From an uncultured Pelagibacteraceae bacterium (GTDB lineage: Bacteria > Pseudomonadota > Alphaproteobacteria > Pelagibacterales > Pelagibacteraceae), in the NCBI GenBank assembly GCA_902579105.1, contig CACHFM010000011.1, positions 1-46,121 on the forward strand: DNA of 46,121 nucleotides. Reading direction: 5' to 3'. The notes below the pieces were generated by a model. That model was given only the letters and a program-made list of their open reading frames with translations, had not been told where the DNA came from and ran no database searches. Positions 17,685 to 26,792 of the stretch are shown in pieces. A program made the translations under genes and the position numbers. Position 1 is the stretch's first letter; each line of letters starts with the position of its first letter.

Positions 17685-18694
17685 TTTTTACCTAATCTTT
17701 TTAAAATATCTTTTTTAGATAATGTTTTGTAATACTTTTTATTATCATTGTACCAATTAAAAGTTAATTTTATTCCTTTCGCAAAACTAATTTTTGGTTT
17801 CCAATTCAATTCTTTCCTAATTTTATTACTATTTAAAGCATATCTAATATCATGACCTGGCCTATCCATAACAAAATTTATTTTAACTTTATTTCCTAAA
17901 TTTATTAATTTTTTAGAAATCTTTAAAAGACTTTTGCATACTTGTATATTATTAAGATTTTTATTTGAGCCTATATTATAAAATTGTCCAATTTTACCTT
18001 TTTTAAAAACTTTAAACAAAGCTTCACAATGATCTTTGACATAAATCCACTCTCTAGAATTTATTCCTTTTCCATATATGGGAAGTGGCTTATTATTTAT
18101 TATATTGTAAATTAATTTTGGAATTAATTTTTCAGGATGCTGTTTAGGACCATAATTATTTGAACAATTGGTTATAATTGCAGGGATTTTATAAGTTCTA
18201 ACATAAGCACTTACCAAGTGATCAGATGCTGCTTTACTTGCAGCATAGGGTGAACTTGGATAATAAGGATATTTTTCTGTAGTACGACCTTTTAAAATAT
18301 CTCCATAAACTTCATCTGTTGAAATATGAATTAATTTGGATTTAAATTTATCTGAATATTCTTTAAAATATTCAAGTAAGTTATAAACACCAACTATATT
18401 ACTTTGAATAAAATTTTTAGGATTGTCTATTGATCTATCAACATGTGTTTCAGCAGCTAAATTAAATATACAAGTAGGTTTGTATTTAAATATGATATTT
18501 TTAAATTTTTTATCTTTTATATCACATTTTATAAATTTGTATTTTTTTGAATTTTTATATTCTTTATGATTATAAAAATTGGATGAATACGAAACTTTAT
18601 CTACATTAATTACAAAAAAATTTTTTTTTATTAGAAGATTAATAAGGTTACTTCCAATAAAACCAAGTCCACCAGTAACTACTATTTTTTTCAT
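17681..18694 (-). CDS. rmlB: dTDP-glucose 4,6-dehydratase
   Basis: 337 residues, extended SDR fold. It shows TGGLGFIGSNLI at the N-terminus, AAETHVDRSI near 83, the catalytic TDEVYGD, and YAASKAASDHL with Tyr-x3-Lys. It converts dTDP-glucose to dTDP-4-keto-6-deoxyglucose. It is the first gene of the rml operon and is divergent from the GT2 gene at 18754, with a 59-nt gap that must hold both promoters. Confidence 0.95.
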   Translation of the reverse strand: MKKIVVTGGLGFIGSNLINLLIKKNFFVINVDKVSYSSNFYNHKEYKNSKKYKFIKCDIKDKKFKNIIFKYKPTCIFNLAAETHVDRSIDNPKNFIQSNIVGVYNLLEYFKEYSDKFKSKLIHISTDEVYGDILKGRTTEKYPYYPSSPYAASKAASDHLVSAYVRTYKIPAIITNCSNNYGPKQHPEKLIPKLIYNIINNKPLPIYGKGINSREWIYVKDHCEALFKVFKKGKIGQFYNIGSNKNLNNIQVCKSLLKISKKLINLGNKVKINFVMDRPGHDIRYALNSNKIRKELNWKPKISFAKGIKLTFNWYNDNKKYYKTLSKKDILKRLGKK

Positions 18695-18753
18695 TGATTA
18701 AATTATTTTTACATTAGTCAAAAGTATTAGTATAGTTGATTTAACTTACTCAT

Positions 18754-19644
18754 ATGTCAATATCTAGGCAAAATTTATCTGTAGTCATTGTTACATTTAT
18801 GAGCGAAGATGTAATACATAACTGCATCAAATCAATTCCTGAAGAGATAAATATTATAATTGTAGATAATTCAGGAGATAAAAAATTTAAAGAAAATATT
18901 GAGAAAAAATATAAAAATGTTGAATGTATTTTATCTTCAGAAAATATTGGTATGGGGGCGGGTAATAATTTAGGTTTAAGACATATTAATACAGATTATG
19001 CTTTTATAATAAATCCTGATGTTACTTTAGAAAAAAATACAATAGATGAATTAATTTATGCTTCTAGTACGATTAATTCATTTGGAATAATTTCTCCAAT
19101 AATAAATTCAGATAAAAATTTTAATTATAAATTATTTGACAAAAATGATTTAAAAAAAAATTCAATAAATCCATTTAAAGTAAAAAGCGTTGATGGATTT
19201 GCCATGGTTTTGAATATTAAAAAATTAAATCAAATTAAAAGTTTTGAAAATTTTAATTTTTTTGACGAAAACATTTTTTTATATCTTGAAAATGATGATC
19301 TTTGTAAAAGATTAATAGATAATAATGAAAATATTTATATTATACCAAAATCTAAAATTAACCATATTGGTGCCAGTGCTGTAAGTAAAGAATATAAACA
19401 AGAGATCGAACTTTCAAGAAATTGGCATTGGATTTGGTCTAAATTTTACTTTAATAAAAAGCATTATGGATTTTTTATTGCATTGATTAGTGGACTACCA
19501 ACTTTTCTATCTGCAATTATAAAATTAATGTTTTATTTTGCATTTGATCGTAAAAAAAAAGATATTTATTTACATAGAGCTGCAGGATATTTAAATGCTC
19601 TACTTGGAAAAAAATCTCATCACAGACCAAAAATTTTATATTAG
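18754..19644 (+). CDS. Glycosyltransferase family 2 (rhamnosyltransferase-like)
   Basis: 296 residues with a GT-A fold: LSVVIVTFMSEDVIHNCIKSI at the N-terminus, ENIGMGAGNNLGL and FIINPDVTLE as the DXD-like nucleotide-sugar site, and YLENDDLCKRL as the acceptor/catalytic ED motif. A hydrophobic stretch near residues 245-270 probably anchors it to the inner membrane. The pattern resembles rhamnosyl- and related transferases, and divergence from the rml operon fits a role in using dTDP-rhamnose. Its 3' end overlaps apt by 4 nt. Confidence 0.85.
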   Translation: MSISRQNLSVVIVTFMSEDVIHNCIKSIPEEINIIIVDNSGDKKFKENIEKKYKNVECILSSENIGMGAGNNLGLRHINTDYAFIINPDVTLEKNTIDELIYASSTINSFGIISPIINSDKNFNYKLFDKNDLKKNSINPFKVKSVDGFAMVLNIKKLNQIKSFENFNFFDENIFLYLENDDLCKRLIDNNENIYIIPKSKINHIGASAVSKEYKQEIELSRNWHWIWSKFYFNKKHYGFFIALISGLPTFLSAIIKLMFYFAFDRKKKDIYLHRAAGYLNALLGKKSHHRPKILY

Positions 19645-20168
19645 TGACCTGGAAAATCTAAAAGATTTTCAACTTTATAATTATTTTTAATTAATTTATC
19701 ACAGCCACCAAGATCAAATAAATTAATAACAAAAATAAAAGCTGCAACCTTTCCTTCAGATATTTCAATTAGTTTTGCAGCTGCTTCAGCAGTACCCCCG
19801 GTTGCAATTAGGTCGTCAATAATAAGAACACTATCACCATCACTTATGGAATCTTTGTGAACCTCAATAGTTGCCGTGCCGTATTCTAACTCAAAATCTA
19901 CTGAATGAACATCTGCCGGTAACTTATTTTTTTTTCTTAATAAAATAAAAGGTTTTTTTAAAATGTATGAGACAGCAGAAGCAAAAACAAAGCCTCTAGA
20001 CTCAATTGCTGCAATTTTAGTAAAATTATATTTTTTTGAACGTTCAACTATTTGATTGATAGTTTCAGCAAAAGCATTTTCATCTTTAATTAAAGTCGTG
20101 ATATCTCTAAATAAAATCCCTTTTTTTGGATAATCTGTAATAGATCTAATATAATCTTTTAAATTCAT
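19641..20168 (-). CDS. apt: Adenine phosphoribosyltransferase
   Basis: 175 residues. Family-typical start with DYPKKGILFRDITTL, IESRGFVFAS near 58, and the PRPP-binding loop VLIIDDLIATGGTAEAA near 119-135. It converts adenine and PRPP to AMP. It is divergent (41 nt) from mtnP, whose reaction releases adenine from methylthioadenosine, so the pair makes a compact adenine-salvage unit. Confidence 0.95.
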   Translation of the reverse strand: MNLKDYIRSITDYPKKGILFRDITTLIKDENAFAETINQIVERSKKYNFTKIAAIESRGFVFASAVSYILKKPFILLRKKNKLPADVHSVDFELEYGTATIEVHKDSISDGDSVLIIDDLIATGGTAEAAAKLIEISEGKVAAFIFVINLFDLGGCDKLIKNNYKVENLLDFPGH

Positions 20169-20209
20169 AATAGTTAAATATTAAAGTATAAATAAATAAT
20201 TTTTAGACT

Positions 20210-21082
20210 ATGACAACAAATAAATTAGCAATTATTGGTGGAAGTGGTCTTTATGATGTTGAGGAATTTAAAGTTAGAGAATTGCTTGATATAAATACTT
20301 CATGGGGAAAACCTTCTGATCAAATATTAAAAACTAATTATAATAATAAAGAAGTTTATTTTTTACCAAGACATGGAAGAGGTCATTTTATAAATCCTTC
20401 AAATATTAATTTTAGAGCAAATATTGCAGCTTTAAAAGAATTAGGCATTACAGATATAGTTTCAGTATCAGCCGTAGGATCTCTTAAGGAAGATTTAATA
20501 CCTGGAAAATTTGTCATCGTAGACCAATTTATTGATAGGACTTTTGCAAGAAATAAAACATTTTTTGATGACGAGATTGTTGCACATGTATCAATGGCTC
20601 ATCCAACCTCAAATGGATTGATGAACGCATGTGAAGAGGCAATAAAAAAATCAAATATAGAATATCAAAGAAATGGTACTTATGTTGTAATGGAAGGACC
20701 ACAATTTTCAACTTTAGCTGAATCAAATCTATATAGATCCTGGAATGCAGATGTAATTGGTATGACTAATATGCCTGAAGCAAAATTGGCTAGAGAAGCT
20801 GAAATTAGATATGCATCTGTATCAATGGTAACAGATTTTGATTGTTGGCATCCTGATCATGAAAATGTTGATGTTCAGCAAGTAATTAAAGTTTTATTAG
20901 GTAATGCCGCTAAGGCAAAAAATATGATTAAAAACTTAATAGAAAATTTTGAAAACCATATTGATGCTAAAGATCCAACAAATAACTGCTTAGATGTAGC
21001 AATAATTACAGCTCCAGAAAAAAGAACACAAAAAACTATAGATAAACTTAAAATAGTTGCAGGTAGAGTACTAAATAAATGA
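20210..21082 (+). CDS. mtnP: S-methyl-5'-thioadenosine phosphorylase
   Basis: 290 residues. It shows LAIIGGSGLYDVEEF at the N-terminus, the phosphate-binding LPRHGRGHFINP, VSAVGSLKEDL, VVMEGPQFSTLAES and the base-binding VTDFDCWH, all typical of MTA phosphorylase rather than plain purine nucleoside phosphorylase. It cleaves MTA with phosphate to adenine and 5-methylthioribose-1-phosphate. Its stop overlaps the mtnA start (ATGA), so the product passes to the next encoded enzyme. Confidence 0.94.
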   Translation: MTTNKLAIIGGSGLYDVEEFKVRELLDINTSWGKPSDQILKTNYNNKEVYFLPRHGRGHFINPSNINFRANIAALKELGITDIVSVSAVGSLKEDLIPGKFVIVDQFIDRTFARNKTFFDDEIVAHVSMAHPTSNGLMNACEEAIKKSNIEYQRNGTYVVMEGPQFSTLAESNLYRSWNADVIGMTNMPEAKLAREAEIRYASVSMVTDFDCWHPDHENVDVQQVIKVLLGNAAKAKNMIKNLIENFENHIDAKDPTNNCLDVAIITAPEKRTQKTIDKLKIVAGRVLNK

Positions 21083-22152
21083 GGATAGAAGGTAAAGAAT
21101 ATCGTACTATTTGGTTTGAAAATAATATTGTAAAAATTATTGATCAAACCAAACTTCCACATCAGTTTGTTATTAAAGATCTTAAAACGATAAATGATGC
21201 AATAAATGCAATTAAAGTAATGGAGGTAAGAGGAGCTCCACTAATAGGTGCTACAGCAGCTTATGGATTAGTTTTAGCTCTTATAGAAAATAATGATCAG
21301 ACATTTTTAAAAAAATCAGCAGAAGATTTAATTAGCTCAAGGCCAACAGCAATAAATCTTAAGTGGGCTATAGATAGAATGATGAATAAATTATCTGGTG
21401 TTAATAGTGATCAAATTTTAGAAATAGCTTTGAACGAAGCAAAAGAAATATGTAATGAAGATGAAAAGTTCTGTGAAAATATTGGTATTAATGGATTAAA
21501 AATAATTGAGGAAATTTATAGTAAAAAAAAAGATACAGTAAATATTTTAACTCATTGTAATGCAGGGTGGTTAGCAACTATCAATTGGGGGACAGCAACT
21601 TCACCCATTTATCATGCACATAAAAAAGGAATTCCAGTTCATGTTTGGGCTGATGAAACGAGGCCAAGAAATCAAGGAGCAAACCTCACCTCTTATGAAT
21701 TAAATGAAGAAGGAATTAAAAATACAATCATTGCAGATAATACGGGTGGTATTTTAATGCAAAGGGGCGAAGTTGATATGTGTATTGTTGGGACAGATAG
21801 AACTTTAGCTAATGGAGATGTTTGTAATAAAGTTGGAACTTATTTAAAGGCATTAGCTGCTTATGATAATAATGTACCTTTTTATGTAGCGCTTCCTAGC
21901 TCAACAATAGATTGGGATATTAAAGATGCAAAAGATATTCCTATCGAAGAGAGAAATTCTGAAGAATTATCACATGTAGAAGGACTTGATGAAAATAATG
22001 AAATTAGAAAAGTTTTAATTTATCCGAATAACAGTAAAGCTAAGAATCTTGCATTTGATATAACACCAGCGAAATATGTTACAGGTTTAATTACAGAAAG
22101 AGGTATTGTTAACGCATCATCTGTAGGACTTAAAGAATTATTTAAGAAATAA
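21079..22152 (+). CDS. mtnA: Methylthioribose-1-phosphate isomerase
   Basis: 357 residues, standard length. It shows VRGAPLIGATAAYG near 50, THCNAGWLAT with the catalytic Cys near 160, VWADETRPRNQGANLTSYEL and the catalytic Asp in VGTDRTLANGDVCNKVGTY. It isomerises methylthioribose-1-phosphate to methylthioribulose-1-phosphate. The later enzymes of the classical oxygen-dependent methionine salvage (MtnB/C/D) are not in the window; a class II aldolase/dehydrogenase fusion 2.5 kb downstream is a candidate for the next step. It converges with the DUF1015 gene, overlapping by 11 nt. Confidence 0.94.
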   Translation: MRIEGKEYRTIWFENNIVKIIDQTKLPHQFVIKDLKTINDAINAIKVMEVRGAPLIGATAAYGLVLALIENNDQTFLKKSAEDLISSRPTAINLKWAIDRMMNKLSGVNSDQILEIALNEAKEICNEDEKFCENIGINGLKIIEEIYSKKKDTVNILTHCNAGWLATINWGTATSPIYHAHKKGIPVHVWADETRPRNQGANLTSYELNEEGIKNTIIADNTGGILMQRGEVDMCIVGTDRTLANGDVCNKVGTYLKALAAYDNNVPFYVALPSSTIDWDIKDAKDIPIEERNSEELSHVEGLDENNEIRKVLIYPNNSKAKNLAFDITPAKYVTGLITERGIVNASSVGLKELFKK

Positions 22153-23242
22153 TTCTTGAACAAATTATTCCATCAAGAGGTTTGGGGTGAAACCATGTTG
22201 ATTTTTGAGGCATAAATTTTTTCTTTTCAGCAAAAGAAATTACTTGAGATATATCTGTTGGATATAGTTTAAAAGCTAAGTTATATTTTTTAGTATTAAC
22301 ATATTTTTCTAAAGCTTTTTTACCTTTAATACCTGATATAAATTTTAAATTATTATTATTTTTTAAAATTTTATTTATAATTAATTTTTTTAATATTGTT
22401 ACATCAAGTTCTTTCGATTTTTTTAAAAGTTTAATTAAAAACCATTTTTTATTTAAATACATTTCAATCTCACCTTTTTTAATAGTTTTTTTATTTGCTT
22501 TTCTTATAGAAAAGTTTTTTGAAATTATTTTATTAATTTTCTCAAAATTTAAATTTGTCTTTAAAACTCTATTATAATCTAAAATGTTTACTTGTTCGTT
22601 AGGAAAAGCAATAATCATTGGCGCTATTTTTCTCCTACTTTTTAGCATAGCTTGAATCCGATGATGACCATCACATATATATATTTTTCTTATTTTATTA
22701 AGATAATTTTGTACTAGTTTTTTTAACTTTGATTTACCAACCGCCCAAAGTTCATGTTTACAATTGTCTTTAGATTTCAGACTATAATCTGGCTTAGATT
22801 TGAAAAGTTTTTTTAATTTTGAGAGGTATAATTTATTTGTTTTGTATGTAGTATATATAGGGGTTATTTGGTTGTTGAATTTTAATAATTGCTCTTTCCT
22901 TTTTTTGACTCTTGAAGCAAAAGTTTTTTCATGACCTAATATTTTTTTATCATCATAATTTTGTAGATTTATTTTACCTACAATACCTAATAGTGCTTTT
23001 TTTTTATATAATATTCTATAAAGATAAAAATGTTCTGAATTATCTTCTTTGATTATTTTTTTTCCTTCAAGTTTTAAAAGCATTCTTTTTGCTTCTGAAA
23101 TGCTCTTATTATTTAAAATATTAAGAAAATTTAATTTTTTATTTTGCTTATAATTATTAAAATAATTAATGTTAGGAAATGATACTTTTTTTACAAATTT
23201 TTTTTGGGGTCTTATTCCGTTAAATGGTTTTATTAGACTCAA
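22142..23242 (-). CDS. DUF1015 family protein, possible kinase of the ParB/Srx type
   Basis: 366 residues. The family pattern is clear: IKPFNGIRPQ at the start, GHEKTFASRVKKRKEQL near 103-120, and ICDGHHRIQAML at about 189-200. The start appears to be TTG at 23242, because the conserved N-terminal motif begins at once and the next Met is at residue 53. The DGHHR motif resembles that of archaeal free serine kinase; the resemblance is mine and not proof. The gene lies 8 nt after trpB2 and is surely co-transcribed with it, which suggests a shared job around serine or phosphoserine. Confidence 0.8.
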   Translation of the reverse strand: MSLIKPFNGIRPQKKFVKKVSFPNINYFNNYKQNKKLNFLNILNNKSISEAKRMLLKLEGKKIIKEDNSEHFYLYRILYKKKALLGIVGKINLQNYDDKKILGHEKTFASRVKKRKEQLLKFNNQITPIYTTYKTNKLYLSKLKKLFKSKPDYSLKSKDNCKHELWAVGKSKLKKLVQNYLNKIRKIYICDGHHRIQAMLKSRRKIAPMIIAFPNEQVNILDYNRVLKTNLNFEKINKIISKNFSIRKANKKTIKKGEIEMYLNKKWFLIKLLKKSKELDVTILKKLIINKILKNNNNLKFISGIKGKKALEKYVNTKKYNLAFKLYPTDISQVISFAEKKKFMPQKSTWFHPKPLDGIICSRIIS

Positions 23243-23250
23243 ACTATGAA

Positions 23251-24612
23251 TTAAGCAATTTTTGGAAGATCTTCTAAAGCTTTATCCATACTTCCTTTGT
23301 CAAAATTATCTTCTGCTAAATTTCCATCGAAGTAATCTCCATATGCTTTCATATCAAAATGACCATGACCACATAGATTGAATAATATAGTTTTAGTCTC
23401 TCCATTTTTTTTACACTCTAAAGCAGCGTCAATAGCACCTTTAACAGCATGTGTTGCTTCAGGAGCCGGCACTATACCTTCTGTTCTTGCAAAATTTACT
23501 CCAGCTTCAAAACATTCTTTTTGTCCATAAGCTTTAGCTTCAAGCGCATTAATTTCTTTTAAATGACTCACAAGAGGTGCCATACCATGATATCTTAATC
23601 CTCCCGAGTGAGTTGCTGGTGGGATAAATTGTGATCCTAAAGTATGCATTTTTACTAATGGTGTTAATTTTCCTGTGTCTCCAAAATCGTAAACATATTT
23701 ACCTTCAGTTAAGGTTGGACATGACTTGGGCTCACAAGCAATTACTCTAGTTTTTTTTCCTTCTGTAAAATTTTTTCCTAAAAATGGATTTGCTAGTCCT
23801 GAAAAGTTACTTCCTCCTCCAGTACAACCAACTAAAATATCTGGATAATCATCAGCCATTTCCATTTGTAATAGTGCTTCATTTCCTACGATAGTTTGAT
23901 GCATTAAAACATGATTTAAAACGCTTCCTAATGCGTATTTTGTATCAGGATTTTTAGCTGCCATTTCTACAGCTTCTGAAATAGCAATTCCTAAACTACC
24001 AGTATTACTTGGATCTTTTGCTAAAATTGCTTTTCCACTATCTGTTTCATTTGATGGACTTGCAACACATCTAGCACCATACGTTTGCATAACAAGTTTT
24101 CTATATGGTTTTTGTTCAAAACTTACTTTTACCATATAAACATCTAATTCAATTCCGAATAATTTACATGCAAACGCTAATGATGTTCCCCATTGTCCAG
24201 CACCCGTTTCTGTAGTTATTTTTTTTGTACCTTCTTCTTTATTATAAAATGCCTGAGGTACTGCTGTATTTGGTTTATGACTACCAGAAGGACTAACTCC
24301 TTCATATTTATAATAAATTTTTGCTGGGGTATCTAAATGTTTTTCTAATTTTCTTGCTCTATACAATGGTGATGGTCTCCATTGTTTATAAATTTGTCTT
24401 ACTGGTTCAGGAATTTCTATTTCTCTTTCTTGTGATACTTCTTGACCAATTAAAGCCATTGGAAACAAAGGCGCTAGGTCATCAGGTCCAATTGGTTTTA
24501 AAGTTCCTGGATGTAATGGTGGTTCCATAGGTTTTGGTAAATCTGCAGCAATATTGTACCAAGTTTTTGGCATTTTGCTTTCTTCTAGGAAATATTTAAT
24601 TGTATCTGCCAT
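23251..24612 (-). CDS. TrpB2-type tryptophan synthase beta-like PLP enzyme
   Basis: 453 residues, the longer TrpB2 class rather than the ~400-residue TrpB1. It shows the extended N-terminal part rich in Pro, PLP Lys113 in PSGSHKPNTA, TETGAGQWG with the catalytic Glu, the phosphate-cup GCTGGGSNFSGL, and the C-terminal GIVPAPEATHA and LCGHGHFD. TrpB2 proteins catalyse beta-replacement on serine or, in an archaeal member, O-phosphoserine, normally without TrpA. No trpA is nearby. It stands directly upstream of the DUF1015 gene and downstream of the aldolase/dehydrogenase. It could make tryptophan from indole or act on another nucleophile. Confidence 0.9.
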   Translation of the reverse strand: MADTIKYFLEESKMPKTWYNIAADLPKPMEPPLHPGTLKPIGPDDLAPLFPMALIGQEVSQEREIEIPEPVRQIYKQWRPSPLYRARKLEKHLDTPAKIYYKYEGVSPSGSHKPNTAVPQAFYNKEEGTKKITTETGAGQWGTSLAFACKLFGIELDVYMVKVSFEQKPYRKLVMQTYGARCVASPSNETDSGKAILAKDPSNTGSLGIAISEAVEMAAKNPDTKYALGSVLNHVLMHQTIVGNEALLQMEMADDYPDILVGCTGGGSNFSGLANPFLGKNFTEGKKTRVIACEPKSCPTLTEGKYVYDFGDTGKLTPLVKMHTLGSQFIPPATHSGGLRYHGMAPLVSHLKEINALEAKAYGQKECFEAGVNFARTEGIVPAPEATHAVKGAIDAALECKKNGETKTILFNLCGHGHFDMKAYGDYFDGNLAEDNFDKGSMDKALEDLPKIA

Positions 24613-24672
24613 TTTTTATAAACTTTATTTTGAAGATAAAATTTATAAATTGCAAGAATAAAATTTAGAGTA

Positions 24673-26706
24673 CTATCGCAAAGATGCTGCAATATTTCCA
24701 CCATCAACAGTTAAAACTGCACCGGTCGTTTTTTTTGATACCGCCAAATGAAAAAAGGCTTTGGCAACATCTTCTGCTTTTACTTCGTTTAATAATAAAT
24801 TACCCTTCATATATTCTTCTGTTGAAACTTCTCTTGCTTTAGCTCTAGATTTGATCATCATATCATTTAATAAGCCACTTCTTATTCTGTCAGCATTTAC
24901 TCCATTAGATCTAATTCCAAGTGAACCATAGTCCAAAGCGTATTGCTTGCATAAACTCAATAGAGCAGTTTTAGGAAGACCATATGGACCAAAGTTTTTT
25001 CCAGGATTAACTGATTGTTTTGAAATATTAAATAACAAACATCCTTGTATATTTTGTTTTTTCATTATTTTAATAGCTTCAGAAGCACAATTTTGATGAG
25101 AAAAGAAATTATCTTCAAAACTTTTTCTTAAAATTTTATCATCGATCTCAGCAATTGAACCTCCAACAGCAGTTCCAGCATTTGAGATTAAAATATCAAC
25201 TCCACCATATTTTTCACTTATTATTTTAAAAGCTTTTTTTACACTATTTTTGTTTCTTACATCACAGTGTAAACACAAATCTTTAATTTTAGATCGCATT
25301 TCTTTTACTTTATTTTTGTCATAATCAAGCAAAACAATTTCAGCACCGTAACTTTTAAAGAGTTCATAAGTTGCTGTACCTATTGCGCCAAAACCACCTG
25401 TAATTACAACAACATTTCCTTGAAGAATTTTTTTATTTTTTTTGATTTTTGCTTGTTCAAGCGACCAATATTCCACATCAAATAAATCTTTTTCTGATAT
25501 AAATTTATATTTAGAAGTTTCTTCTACAGAAGAAATTACTCTAGCATTTGTCTCTGTTAAATCTCCTGCAATTTTAGAAGCTTTAAAACTGTCACCAACA
25601 CTAAACAAACCAACATTTTGTACCAAAATTACTCTAGGTGAAGTGTCTAATATTGTTTTTTTACCTTTAACTTTTTTTTTATTTGTATTGAAATATTTTA
25701 TATATTTTTTTCTATAATCTTGAAAACTTTTTTCTGCTAACTTTTTAAATTCTTTAATATTTGAATTTTTCTTTGGTGTTATAACTAATGGAAAAGGTTT
25801 TACTCTAATTACATGATCTGGAGTAGCTGTTCCCATATTTGAATACCTTTTTATATCTTTACCATTAATAAAATAATTTAAGGTGTTGTTTGATCTATAA
25901 TTTAAAATAAATTTTTGATCTTTATTTTCAGATAATAAGCCTCTTAAAATAGGTGCAATTTCATTTGGTTTAAACTGAGTATGGAAATATTTTATTTGTT
26001 TTATTTTTTTTCTTTTTAATTTTCTTACAGTTTTTTCTGCAATAGAAACGTATTTAATCATCAAGTCATAAGATTTTTTAGCGTCATTATTAAAAGTGAA
26101 TATTCCGTGATTTAAAAGTATTAAGCAGTTAATATTTGGATTTTTTTTATAAACTTCATTAATTTTTTGAGCTAAACCAAATCCAGGCATTACATAAGGA
26201 ACGATACTGACCATAGGACCAAAAATTTTTTTACAAAGCTCTCTTCCATTTTGTCTATTAGTTATATTCATAATTGCATCTGAATGTGTATGATCTACAA
26301 ACTTAAAAGGTAAAAAAGCATGTAAAAAGGTTTCTACCGATGGATTAGGAGATTTAATATCAATTAAGTTTCTTTTTTGATATGCAACCATATCTTCATC
26401 ACTTAAATATTTTTTATTTTTTAGAGCCAAAAGAGGATTTAATTTTACTGCAGGTAAACCAGCTGGCTCTATTTCAGCCATATCCCATCCACTACCTTTA
26501 ACACAAAGAACATCGTAGTTTTTTCCATCGATGTCTTTAATTGTTGTTTTTACGGATGTATTTCCACCACCATGTAGAACTAATTCGCTATTTCTACCTA
26601 ATAATCTAGTTGTATAAACTCTTAATGCCATATCTTTAGAATGACCAAGCTTTTTATACTTTTTTATATATTTTTTAGCTTCTAAATTTGACCAATTATT
26701 TTTCAC
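24673..26706 (-). CDS. Bifunctional class II aldolase / short-chain dehydrogenase (RhaD-like fusion)
   Basis: 677 residues, two domains. The N-terminal class II aldolase domain (about 1-300) has LHGGGNTSVK, PSVETFLHAFLPFKFVDHTHSD (the HxH metal site) and LLNHGIFTF (third His). The C-terminal SDR domain (about 425-677) has VVITGGFGAIGTA, LISNAGTAVGG, NISKQSV and YGLPK (Tyr-x3-Lys), ending in the usual VDGGNIAASLR. Databases call such fusions rhamnulose-1-phosphate aldolase/lactaldehyde dehydrogenase. No rhamnose-catabolic gene is near; instead mtnP, mtnA and speDE flank it. A role in cleaving methylthioribulose-1-phosphate and converting the methylthioacetaldehyde is therefore an open alternative. 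It is divergent from speDE. Confidence 0.88.
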   Translation of the reverse strand: MKNNWSNLEAKKYIKKYKKLGHSKDMALRVYTTRLLGRNSELVLHGGGNTSVKTTIKDIDGKNYDVLCVKGSGWDMAEIEPAGLPAVKLNPLLALKNKKYLSDEDMVAYQKRNLIDIKSPNPSVETFLHAFLPFKFVDHTHSDAIMNITNRQNGRELCKKIFGPMVSIVPYVMPGFGLAQKINEVYKKNPNINCLILLNHGIFTFNNDAKKSYDLMIKYVSIAEKTVRKLKRKKIKQIKYFHTQFKPNEIAPILRGLLSENKDQKFILNYRSNNTLNYFINGKDIKRYSNMGTATPDHVIRVKPFPLVITPKKNSNIKEFKKLAEKSFQDYRKKYIKYFNTNKKKVKGKKTILDTSPRVILVQNVGLFSVGDSFKASKIAGDLTETNARVISSVEETSKYKFISEKDLFDVEYWSLEQAKIKKNKKILQGNVVVITGGFGAIGTATYELFKSYGAEIVLLDYDKNKVKEMRSKIKDLCLHCDVRNKNSVKKAFKIISEKYGGVDILISNAGTAVGGSIAEIDDKILRKSFEDNFFSHQNCASEAIKIMKKQNIQGCLLFNISKQSVNPGKNFGPYGLPKTALLSLCKQYALDYGSLGIRSNGVNADRIRSGLLNDMMIKSRAKAREVSTEEYMKGNLLLNEVKAEDVAKAFFHLAVSKKTTGAVLTVDGGNIAASLR

Positions 26707-26792
26707 AGTTTCAACCTCAGCGAAGTATTATAATAGTTTTTTGTTTGAAAGAAGTAAAAAATTTGATTAGTAAGGATTCATCGCAATTTAAA

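Noticed and set aside
26688..26792. Longer N-terminus for the SpeD-SpeE protein
   Set aside because: The extra 35 residues have no family similarity and would overlap the start of the divergent aldolase/dehydrogenase gene; SpeD similarity begins at the ATG at 26793.
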